The position numbers and the translations under genes are program-made. A stretch of DNA of 54,837 bases from Azospirillum picis (GTDB taxonomy: Bacteria; Pseudomonadota; Alphaproteobacteria; Azospirillales; Azospirillaceae), in contig NZ_JAGINO010000036.1 of assembly GCF_017876115.1 (NCBI RefSeq), positions 1-54,837 of the forward strand, in the 5' to 3' direction. This document shows, in pieces, positions 26,663-35,320 of this stretch (the first letter of the stretch is position 1; the number at the start of each line of letters is the position of its first letter). The notes under the pieces are model-generated. The model ran no database searches, was not told where the DNA came from, and saw only the letters and a program-made list of their open reading frames with translations.

Positions 26663-27088
26663 ATGTCCGAACCGGGTCGCGTCTATGGGGTGTCGGAATT
26701 GGCTGCGGAGTTCGACCTTACACCGCAGGCCCTGCGCTTCTACGAGGAAAAGGGACTGCTCGCGCCGCAACGGGCCGGCGGACGCCGGGTCTTCACCCGC
26801 CGCGACCGGTCAAGGCTGATCCGGATCCTGAAGTTCCGGCGGGTCGGCTTCTCCCTCGACCAGATCGCCGACTGCCTGTCCCGCCACCGCTCCGGCCGGC
26901 CGGTCGCCGCGCAATGCCGCGACGGCCTGCGGAAGATCCGCGCGCGCCTCGCAGATCTGGAGCGGATGCAGGCGGAAATCGCCGATGTGATGGCAGAGCT
27001 CAAAGCGATGGAGGCCGATGCCCAGTCCCGCCTTGCCGCCTGCGAAAACATCCGACCGGGGCGACGATCCAGCGATGGGGCCGGATGA
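26663..27088 (+). CDS. MerR-family transcriptional regulator
   Basis: The 141-residue protein starts MSEPGRVYGVSELAAEFDLT, continues TPQALRFYEEKGLLAPQRAG and has the winged helix RRVFTRRDRSRLIRILKFRR, all typical MerR DNA-binding motifs. A dimerising coiled coil (about 80-125) follows and there is no cysteine-based metal site, so it is not a metal sensor. GGGAG lies upstream of the ATG. It precedes an acyl-CoA ligase gene by 64 bases on the same strand, which suggests a LiuR-like role in controlling fatty or branched acid use; this is inferred. Confidence 0.87.
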   Translation: MSEPGRVYGVSELAAEFDLTPQALRFYEEKGLLAPQRAGGRRVFTRRDRSRLIRILKFRRVGFSLDQIADCLSRHRSGRPVAAQCRDGLRKIRARLADLERMQAEIADVMAELKAMEADAQSRLAACENIRPGRRSSDGAG

Positions 27089-27152
27089 GGAAACGGGCCG
27101 GGAAAACCGGCCGGGACGCAGAACAAGACAGATGAACGGGGAGTGAAACGGG

Positions 27153-28778
<1,626 letters not shown>

Positions 28779-28786
28779 AAGACGTT

Positions 28787-28819
28787 CAGGGCCTCCCGGC
28801 GGCAGCGCGGGAGGCCCTG
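28787..28819 (+). terminator. Inverted repeat / terminator-like hairpin after the acyl-CoA ligase
   Basis: CAGGGCCTCCCG (28787-28798) pairs with CGGGAGGCCCTG (28808-28819) over 12 bases with a nine-base loop. Only a weak ATTGT follows. It lies between the converging acyl-CoA ligase and hemerythrin genes and may serve both. Confidence 0.6.
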
Positions 28820-28879
28820 GATTGTCCGGCTCGACCCTCGGGCGACGGGCGGCGCGAGGCCGCCGTCGCGGCTGCGCCG

Positions 28880-29341
28880 TTACAGCGGCGCCAGACCCGC
28901 CATCATCTTGTCCTTGCGGTCGGCGTAGACCCCGCCCAGTTCGGCGGCGCGGCCGTCGTCGAGATAGTCCTTGGCCTCCTCGAACAGCTCCTCCTCCTCC
29001 TCGTCGAGGTGGTGGCGCACCAGTTCGCCCAGCACCTGGAGCTTTTCCGACCAGCCGCTGTCGGTGGTCTTCATCGCGTTCAGTTCGTCGAGCAGCCCGT
29101 TGATCAGGTGATGCTCGTTCAGCCCCTCGATGGTTTCGGACTTCGCTTCCTTCGCCTTCCTCAGCGAGGCATAGAACACGTTCTCCTCGACCTTCGAATG
29201 GGCCCAGAGTTCGCGCTGAAGCTCCTCGAACACCGAGCGGCCGCTACCATTCGCCTTCTCGGTCTTGTCGAGCAGGCTGCGGATGAGATCGTGGTCGCTC
29301 TTGATACGGGCAAAGATGTCGGCGTCGGTCTTGCGGGCCAT
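28880..29341 (-). CDS. Hemerythrin HHE-domain protein
   Basis: A 153-residue cytosolic four-helix protein. The likely di-iron ligands are in KSDHDLIRSLL, WAHSKVEENVFY, GLNEHHLINGLL and RHHLDEEEEELFE, which gives the usual H...H..E...H...H..E spacing. Such proteins bind oxygen or protect from oxidative or nitrosative stress; the exact role varies. GAGGAG lies five bases from the ATG. Two further small stress-type genes, an 86-residue protein and a universal stress protein, lie upstream on the same strand. Confidence 0.9.
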   Translation of the reverse strand: MARKTDADIFARIKSDHDLIRSLLDKTEKANGSGRSVFEELQRELWAHSKVEENVFYASLRKAKEAKSETIEGLNEHHLINGLLDELNAMKTTDSGWSEKLQVLGELVRHHLDEEEEELFEEAKDYLDDGRAAELGGVYADRKDKMMAGLAPL

Positions 29342-29412
29342 GTCGGCTCCTCGGCAGTCGTTGAAACGGTCTGCCAGAAGAACCCCGCCACGGCGCGACT
29401 GTTCCCTTGCCG

Positions 29413-29673
29413 TCAGCCCTGCGGGTGCGCCGTCATGAATTCCTGCAGGGTGTGCATCAGATCCACGGCATGGGCGGCGCGGCCACGGGCACAGGCATCC
29501 GCGATGTCGTCGGCGATGAAGTGGGCGATGCGGCCGGGGCCGCCAGGGCAGTGGGCAAGGCAGTGCCCCATCTCCACCGCAACCATTTCCGGCAGATGCT
29601 CGTGCTCGGCGATCGCGTCGATCTCGGCTTCGGTCAGGTCGCTGAGGGCGATGCAGTCGATGATCGTCAACAT
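29413..29673 (-). CDS. Small His/Cys-containing protein of unknown function
   Basis: An 86-residue soluble protein, MLTIIDCIALSDLTEAEIDA..., with a dense HEHLP...EMGHCLAHCPGG segment in the middle that could bind a metal. No known family was recognised. GGAGGAA with six-base spacing makes this a confident gene. It sits 71 bases before the hemerythrin gene and about 140 bases after the universal stress protein gene, all on the minus strand. The context hints at oxygen or redox stress. Confidence 0.75.
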   Translation of the reverse strand: MLTIIDCIALSDLTEAEIDAIAEHEHLPEMVAVEMGHCLAHCPGGPGRIAHFIADDIADACARGRAAHAVDLMHTLQEFMTAHPQG

Positions 29674-29813
29674 GGCGCGTTCCTCCCCCGAATGGCCGGG
29701 CCGCCCTGCGGGCAGGGCGTTCCGCTCCGGCTGGAACGGCCCCGGCTGGAACGGCCATCGCCGCGCGGAGCCCCTGGCCGGGAACGCCGCGCGGAAAGGA
29801 TCGATGGTACGCC

Positions 29814-30680
29814 TCAGTGAGCCATCAGGACCGGCAACCCGGCATGGTTCAGCACATAACGCGTGACACCTCCGAGGATCATTTCCCGCACCCGGCTGTG
29901 GCCGTAGCCGCCCATCACCAGCAGGTCGGCGCCCAGCTCGGCGGCTTTCTTGGTGACCGTCTCGCCGACGGGTTCGGATCCCGGATGCAGTATGGTTAAC
30001 TCAGGATTAACACCTTGCCAAGCGAGATAATCGGCCATGCGACGTCCGGCCGCGGCATCGGTGGCCGAGGTCTCGGCGGTCAGCACATGCGCACGGTCGG
30101 CGCTGCGCAGGAACGGCAGGGCTGCGGCGACGGCACGGGTGGCCTCGACCTTGCCGTTCCAGGCGACGGCGACGGTCCGGCCGATCTCCGCCGGGATGTC
30201 CTTCGGAATCAGCAGCACCGGCCGTGCCGAGCCCAGGAGCGCCGTCTCCATGGTGGCGTATCCCTGGGTGTCGGCATCGATCGAGGTGTGGGCGCAGACG
30301 ATCAGGTCGGCCAGCCGGGCCTCGGCCGGGACAATGTCCTCGATCCGGCCGACCACGTCGCGCCAGGCTGCGGATGGCGCCTCGACCCCGCCGGGGACAT
30401 CGCGCAGTTCGAAGCCGGCCGCCGCGACGGCCTCGTCGAAATGGCGCCGGGCAGCGGCGCGGTGGCTGTTCGACTCGGTTTCCGCCGCACGCATGATCTC
30501 GTCGACCATGGCCCCCGACATTCCCTCTCCCAGCATCGGCACCGCGTCGCGCGGATCGAGGCGGACGAAAAGGCCGACGAGGTGGGCGTCGAAATCCCGC
30601 GCCACCATCACCGCCCCCTTCAGGGCGACCGGATCATTGTCACTGCCGCACAGCGGCACAAGGATGGTCTTGTAGGTCAT
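29814..30680 (-). CDS. Tandem universal stress protein (two Usp domains)
   Basis: The 288-residue product contains two Usp folds. The first begins MTYKTILVPLCGSDNDP. The second has AVAWNGKVEATRAVAAALP and the ATP-binding motif GGYGHSRVREMILGGVTRYV with the G-2x-G-9x-G spacing. Proteins of this type bind nucleotides and aid survival under starvation, hypoxia or other stress. GGAGGAGTCC directly precedes the ATG; the upstream extension is not credible. It leads the group with the small protein and hemerythrin. Confidence 0.92.
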   Translation of the reverse strand: MTYKTILVPLCGSDNDPVALKGAVMVARDFDAHLVGLFVRLDPRDAVPMLGEGMSGAMVDEIMRAAETESNSHRAAARRHFDEAVAAAGFELRDVPGGVEAPSAAWRDVVGRIEDIVPAEARLADLIVCAHTSIDADTQGYATMETALLGSARPVLLIPKDIPAEIGRTVAVAWNGKVEATRAVAAALPFLRSADRAHVLTAETSATDAAAGRRMADYLAWQGVNPELTILHPGSEPVGETVTKKAAELGADLLVMGGYGHSRVREMILGGVTRYVLNHAGLPVLMAH

Positions 30681-30853
30681 GGACTCCTCCCGGACCGGTT
30701 GGATCGGCCCTGTTTCGCGCGGCGCCCGCCCGCCCCCTCGGCGGAGCGGCCCGGCGCCACCAGTCTGCCCCGGGTCGTCGCGGCCTGCCGTCCGGGGCGG
30801 GGACGGCGGCCGCCGGCGCGCTGCCGACATCCTTGATGTCGTGCGCGCCGGCC

Positions 30854-32506
30854 TCACGCCAAGCGGTTTCGGGCTGCACGGCCCTGGATCCGGTCCAAGC
30901 CCGCAAGGGCATCGCCGAGCACGTCCGCCGCAGCCTTCCCGGCATCGAGGCGCATCCAGTCGATCGTACCCACATCATAGGTTTCCTGGCGTTGAGCCAC
31001 GTCAGCGGTGGCGTCGGACGCATCGTTGCGACGATCGGTCACACGCGTGACCCGGGCCGGGAGCGGCGCCTCCAGCCAGAAGCCGTCGAACCGCACGCCC
31101 GCCGCCAAGGCGACCGCTGCGATGCCCGCGCGCTCCTCCGGCCGGGCGCTCACCGCATCCACAACCGCCGCCTGCCCGGCTGCGAGCACCACCGCGGCAC
31201 GGCGGCACAGGCCGTCATAGACGCGCTCCGTAACCGCACGGGAATAGCCGCCCTCCTCCAGCCGGTCGGTGTCGGCCACGCCGCACAGGCGCTTGCGCAG
31301 CACGTCGCTGCGCAGAACCACCGCACCGGGCGCCGGGCCCAGGCCGGGCGCCATCCCTTCCGCCAGGCGCGTCTTGCCGGCGCCCGACAGGCCGCCGACG
31401 GCGACCAGCCGGGCCGGCTCAGGCTCCAGCACCGCCAGGGCAAGGTCCAGGTAGCGGCGCGCCTCCTGTCTGGCCTCCTCCTGCGCGCCGGCGGTCTTCA
31501 CAGCGTCGCCCTGGCCGGGATCGCGCTTCGCACCGGCGTCCAGCACAAGCGCCGCGGCCAGCACCTTGGCCCGCACGGCGGCACGCATGGACAGGAACAG
31601 CGGCAGCACCGCCAGCCCGCCGTGATCGTCGGTTTCCTCCAGGTAGCGGTTCAGCACCACGTTGGCGAGCCGCCGCAGCCCGCGGCTTTCCAGGTCCATC
31701 AGCAGGAAGGCGAGGTCGTAGAAGACGTCGGCGACCGCCAGGGCCTCGTCGAACTCGATGGCGTCGAAGAGCGTCGGCTCGCCATCCAGCAGCACGATGT
31801 TGCGCAGGTGCAGGTCGCCGTGCCCGTGCCGCACGAAGCCGGCGCGCCGGCGTTCCTCCAGCAGCGGACCGTGACGGTCGAGGGCGGCCGCCGTGAGGCG
31901 GGCCAGCCTCCCCACCGTGGCCGGCGGGAAGAGGGCCGGCGAGGCGCGCAGCTCCCCGATGTTGCCGTCCGCCACGGTGCGCATCGCCGCAGCACCGCCG
32001 CCATCCGGACGCGCCGCCGCCCGGGCATGGAAGCCGGCGATCCGCTCGGCCAGCCGGCGCGCCAGGGCGGGCGTCAGGGCACCGCCGCCAGCCATGCGGT
32101 CGAGCAGCGCGTCGGCGGGAAAACGCGTCATGACGACCAGCCAGTCGACCGGCTCGCCGTGGACATCGTTGCCATTGCCATCGCCGTTGCCATCGGTCCC
32201 GAAATCCAGCGCCAGCGCCCCGTCGGCCCCGCGGCGGACCGCTGCAAGCCCCCGATAAAGGCCCGGCGCGGTACGGCGGTTGACCGCAAGCTCCGCCGCA
32301 CAGGCGGACCGGCGCTTCTCCACCGTCGAATAGTCCAGATAGGGGTAGCGCAGCGCCCGCTTCAGCTTGAGCGCCCGGTCCCCGGCCAGGAACACCATGG
32401 CGGCGTGGGTGCCGATGCGCTCCACCATCTCTCCGCCATGGGTTCTCCGGTCGCCGAGGAAGGCGATCACCTCCTGCTGGTTCGGGTCGGCGTGAAGCGG
32501 TGTCAT
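30854..32506 (-). CDS. Bifunctional aminoglycoside phosphotransferase-like/AAA kinase-like protein
   Basis: A 550-residue fusion. The N-terminal half (about 20-350) has a phosphotransferase fold with RHGHGDLHLRNIVLL as catalytic loop and FDAIEFDEALAVAD as the DFG-like metal site. The C-terminal third (about 380-540) is a P-loop kinase, GGLSGAGKTRLAEG for Walker A and a LRSDVLRKR acidic region. This domain pair is known as a conserved, uncharacterised family in proteobacteria; the substrate is unknown, and it does not imply drug resistance. A DGNGDGNGND run sits in the N-terminal part, probably a loop. The gene lies 173 bases upstream of the stress protein gene. Confidence 0.9.
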   Translation of the reverse strand: MTPLHADPNQQEVIAFLGDRRTHGGEMVERIGTHAAMVFLAGDRALKLKRALRYPYLDYSTVEKRRSACAAELAVNRRTAPGLYRGLAAVRRGADGALALDFGTDGNGDGNGNDVHGEPVDWLVVMTRFPADALLDRMAGGGALTPALARRLAERIAGFHARAAARPDGGGAAAMRTVADGNIGELRASPALFPPATVGRLARLTAAALDRHGPLLEERRRAGFVRHGHGDLHLRNIVLLDGEPTLFDAIEFDEALAVADVFYDLAFLLMDLESRGLRRLANVVLNRYLEETDDHGGLAVLPLFLSMRAAVRAKVLAAALVLDAGAKRDPGQGDAVKTAGAQEEARQEARRYLDLALAVLEPEPARLVAVGGLSGAGKTRLAEGMAPGLGPAPGAVVLRSDVLRKRLCGVADTDRLEEGGYSRAVTERVYDGLCRRAAVVLAAGQAAVVDAVSARPEERAGIAAVALAAGVRFDGFWLEAPLPARVTRVTDRRNDASDATADVAQRQETYDVGTIDWMRLDAGKAAADVLGDALAGLDRIQGRAARNRLA

Positions 32507-32586
32507 GGCCCGATGCTAGCAGAATTTCCGGCGGCAGCGCTTGCGCTTTCGTGGTTGAATCCAGCCTTCGGATACCGACATCCTAA

Positions 32587-32635
32587 GCAGGTTTTCCGCA
32601 CTCCGCCCAGAGATGGGCAGGTTCGGAAAACCTGC
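32587..32635. repeat. Nested inverted repeat between divergent genes
   Basis: GCAGGTTTTCCG (32587-32598) pairs exactly with CGGAAAACCTGC (32624-32635). The 25-base interior itself contains the inverted GCCCA...TGGGC. It sits midway between a minus-strand kinase gene and a plus-strand envelope gene, so it may be a two-way regulatory element or a cruciform. Confidence 0.7.
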
Positions 32636-32795
32636 AAAACCATGGAGGCCGCAGGGCTGTCCAGGTCGGCCTCCGGCCCGATCCGGAGAGCCCCGCTTAG
32701 AGGTAGCGCCAATACCCCATGGGACGGTGGCACCGTCCCTTCGTTATCGTGCCCGACAGCATATGGTGGAGTCGCCGCGTCGCCGGGGGGTGTCC

Positions 32796-33404
32796 GTGAA
32801 CCGCCTGTTGAACCATCAGTCCAGAGGCCCGGGGCCGTTCCTTTTGGGAGCGTTGCTGGCCATCCTGTTGCCGGCAGGCGCACAGGCGATCGACGCCGAA
32901 GGCCGGCTCGGCGACTGGGCGGTCGGGGGACTGGCCTACGGCGTGCAGCAGCAGCCGGACAACAGCCTCGGCATCCTGAACAGCAAATTGCGGCTCGGCG
33001 GCTCCCTGGTGCCGCAGCTCGAACCCTACGCGGCCATCCGCCCCTGGATCGGGCCGAGCACCGGCAGCAGCCTGACCCCGACCGACGCGATCCCCGGCCT
33101 CGCCGGCGGCGCCTTGTCCACCGGCCTCACCGGCATGATGGGCGGCGTCCTGATCGACGTGCCGCTCGGCTCCTTCATCTTCACGCCCAGCGTCGGCGCC
33201 GGCAGCCTGCCATCGGCCCGCCGCGAGGGCGCCCCGACCACGGAGTTCCGGTCACAGCTCGAACTGGGATACGAATTCGACAACAAGTCGCGATTCAGCA
33301 TGGGCTACAGCCGCATCGTCAACGACGCCGCCGCGGGCGATCCCGCCGCCGGTACGAACAACGTCTTCGGCCTATATTACCGCTTGCCTTTCGGCGGCCC
33401 ATGA
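32796..33404 (+). CDS. PagL/acyloxyacyl-hydrolase-like outer-membrane beta-barrel protein
   Basis: A 202-residue exported protein with a good signal peptide (about 31 residues, ending AGAQA). The C-terminal part TEFRSQLELGYEFDNKSRFS and GTNNVFGLYYRLPFG resembles the PagL lipid A 3-O-deacylase family. PagL needs a His-x-Ser motif at the point where this protein reads MGYSRIVND, so the catalytic His and Ser appear lost. The GTG start at 32796 is chosen for its GGGGGG site and fit of the signal peptide; an ATG at 32763 has no ribosome site. It may be a structural or receptor-like relative. Confidence 0.65.
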   Translation: MNRLLNHQSRGPGPFLLGALLAILLPAGAQAIDAEGRLGDWAVGGLAYGVQQQPDNSLGILNSKLRLGGSLVPQLEPYAAIRPWIGPSTGSSLTPTDAIPGLAGGALSTGLTGMMGGVLIDVPLGSFIFTPSVGAGSLPSARREGAPTTEFRSQLELGYEFDNKSRFSMGYSRIVNDAAAGDPAAGTNNVFGLYYRLPFGGP

Positions 33405-33540
33405 CGCCGCCGCAGGATACGGGACATCCTGTCGCGGCATCTCGGCGGGGTGAGAGGTCCGCGCCGATCGCGTCTTAACCTCATCTTAAACATGATTGCC
33501 TCAAGTGGACGCGGACCGAACGCTCCCCGGGGAATCCACC

Positions 33541-34077
33541 ATGGCCACCAAGCGCAAGACCGCCGCCTCCGCCGCTCCCGCCACAGCACCTGCCGCAGCC
33601 CTCGAAACGCCCGCCGAAAGCTGGGCCGACATCATCCTGCGGACCAACTTCGCGCAGGTCGAACAGGACAGCATCGTCCTGCTGCAGGCGGCCAGCACCC
33701 TGCTGGAGGCCGACACGCCGGAGAAGGTGAACGTCGCGCTGGACCAGAACCTGAAGCTGTGGATCGCCATCAAGACGGTCCTGCTGAACGGCGACTGCCC
33801 CGTCGAGCCGGAGGTGAAGGCCAACCTGCGCAACCTCGCCCAGTTCGTGGTCTCGACCACGATGCTGGCCACCCAGGGCGCGATCGAGGCCCGCAAGCTG
33901 GTGTCGCTCGCCCGGCTGAACATGAACATCGCCGAGGGGCTGCTGAGCGGCCAGCGCAACCGCATGGTCCAGGAGCGCGCCTACCAGATCTGGGAAGAGG
34001 AAGGGCGCCCCGACGGCCGCGGGGACGAGCACTGGCTGCGCGCCGAGTCGGAAATCACCGGCCTTTTCAAAGTCTGA
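33541..34077 (+). CDS. FlaF-like domain protein with C-terminal DUF2934
   Basis: A 178-residue soluble protein. Residues 1-30 are Ala/Thr-rich. Residues about 38-140 (LLQAASTLLEADTPEKVNVA, then DQNLKLWIAIKTVLL and EVKANLRNLAQFVVSTTM) resemble the alphaproteobacterial flagellin-synthesis regulator FlaF, with its N-x-K-L-W centre. Residues about 145-175 (RAYQIWEEEGRPDGRGDEHW) are a DUF2934 motif, a short helical element of unknown function. I know of no standard protein with this pairing. There are no flagellar genes beside it. Start: GGGGAA nine bases before the ATG. Confidence 0.7.
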   Translation: MATKRKTAASAAPATAPAAALETPAESWADIILRTNFAQVEQDSIVLLQAASTLLEADTPEKVNVALDQNLKLWIAIKTVLLNGDCPVEPEVKANLRNLAQFVVSTTMLATQGAIEARKLVSLARLNMNIAEGLLSGQRNRMVQERAYQIWEEEGRPDGRGDEHWLRAESEITGLFKV

Positions 34078-34188
34078 GCCCCGGCAGCCCGCGGACCGCT
34101 TTCACAGGGCCGCCATACCGGGTCGACATGACCGCCCGCGTCGCGACACCGTGACGCGGGCGGTTCCGCTTGATAGGTTGGGATTACC

Positions 34189-35124
34189 GTGACCGTCCCT
34201 CCGCAAACCCTCTCCAAGCCGCACCGGCGCATCGACAACACCCCGCTCGGCATCGCCGCGATGCTGACGTCGGTGCTGTTCTTCTCGGTCATGAACGTCC
34301 TGGGAAAGGTGCTGATGGAGCGCTTCCCGGTGACCGAGGTCACGTTCTTCCGCAGCATGTTCGCCCTGATCCCGGTCTGCCTGGCCATCCATTTCGGCAA
34401 GGGTTTCGCGGTCACGCTGCGCACCCGGCACGGGCTGGGGCACATGGGACGCTCGCTGATCGGGCTGACCTCGATGATGGCGATGTTCTGGTCGTTCCAC
34501 CTGCTGCCGCTGGGCGACGCCATCGCGCTCAACTTCGCGGCACCGCTGTTCCTCACGGCTTTATCGGTGCCGCTCCTGAGCGAGAAGGTCGGCATCCACC
34601 GCTGGAGCGCCGTGCTGGTCGGCTTCGTCGGCGTCCTGATCATCGTCCGGCCGAGCGGCGACGTGCTGAAGCTCGGCGCCATGGTGGCGCTCGGCGGCGC
34701 GATGACCAACGCGCTGGCGATGATCGCCATCCGCCAGCTCAGCCGGACCGAGCCGCCGGACACCATCGTCTTCTATTTCACCCTGCTGACCACCGTATTG
34801 CTGGCGCTGACCCTGCCCTTTAGCTGGACGACGCCCGATCCGCTGTCCTGGCTGATGCTGCTGGCGACCGGGCTGTGCGGCGGATGCGGCCAGCTTGCGC
34901 TGACCCGCGCCTATTCGCTGGCGCCGGCCGCGGTGGTGGCGCCGCTGAACTACACCTCGCTGCTGCTGGCCGTCACCTTCGGCTGGCTGCTGTGGGGCGA
35001 GGTGCCGACCGGCACCATGGCGGCCGGTGCCGCCGTGGTCATGGCCAGCGGCCTCTACATCCTCCACCGCGAGACGCGGCGGCGCGTGACCCCGAGCGAA
35101 CCGCCGCCGCCCGGCGGCGGCTGA
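34189..35124 (+). CDS. EamA-family (DMT) transporter
   Basis: A 311-residue inner-membrane protein with ten predicted helices in two EamA repeats. Typical motifs include PLGIAAMLTSVLFFSVMNVL, the central LPLGDAIALNFAAPLFL and the C-terminal APAAVVAPLNYTSLLLAV. Members export metabolites such as amino acids or purines; the substrate is not predictable. The start is a GTG at 34189 with AGG/GGGA upstream; other starts would cut into the first helix. It is 111 bases from the FlaF-like gene on the same strand. Confidence 0.88.
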   Translation: MTVPPQTLSKPHRRIDNTPLGIAAMLTSVLFFSVMNVLGKVLMERFPVTEVTFFRSMFALIPVCLAIHFGKGFAVTLRTRHGLGHMGRSLIGLTSMMAMFWSFHLLPLGDAIALNFAAPLFLTALSVPLLSEKVGIHRWSAVLVGFVGVLIIVRPSGDVLKLGAMVALGGAMTNALAMIAIRQLSRTEPPDTIVFYFTLLTTVLLALTLPFSWTTPDPLSWLMLLATGLCGGCGQLALTRAYSLAPAAVVAPLNYTSLLLAVTFGWLLWGEVPTGTMAAGAAVVMASGLYILHRETRRRVTPSEPPPPGGG

Positions 35125-35320
35125 GCGCAAGGCGCCCACCGGCGCGGTCCCGCCCGACGCACGCCCGCGGGCAATGCCTCCCCGGCGCCATGGCCCCCGG
35201 ACCGCCGCCTTACTTTCGACATTGCGAGGTGGTCGGCTGTACCATCGCGCCGGTGGGCAAAACCGGTCCGCCGCGCCTATATGAGTGTGGCGCATCCAGG
35301 CCAGCCCGGTGGTCCGTACC

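Noticed and set aside
30854..32506. Antibiotic resistance gene (aminoglycoside phosphotransferase)
   Set aside because: The fold is shared, but the fusion with a P-loop kinase is a conserved housekeeping-like family; there is no evidence of drug modification.
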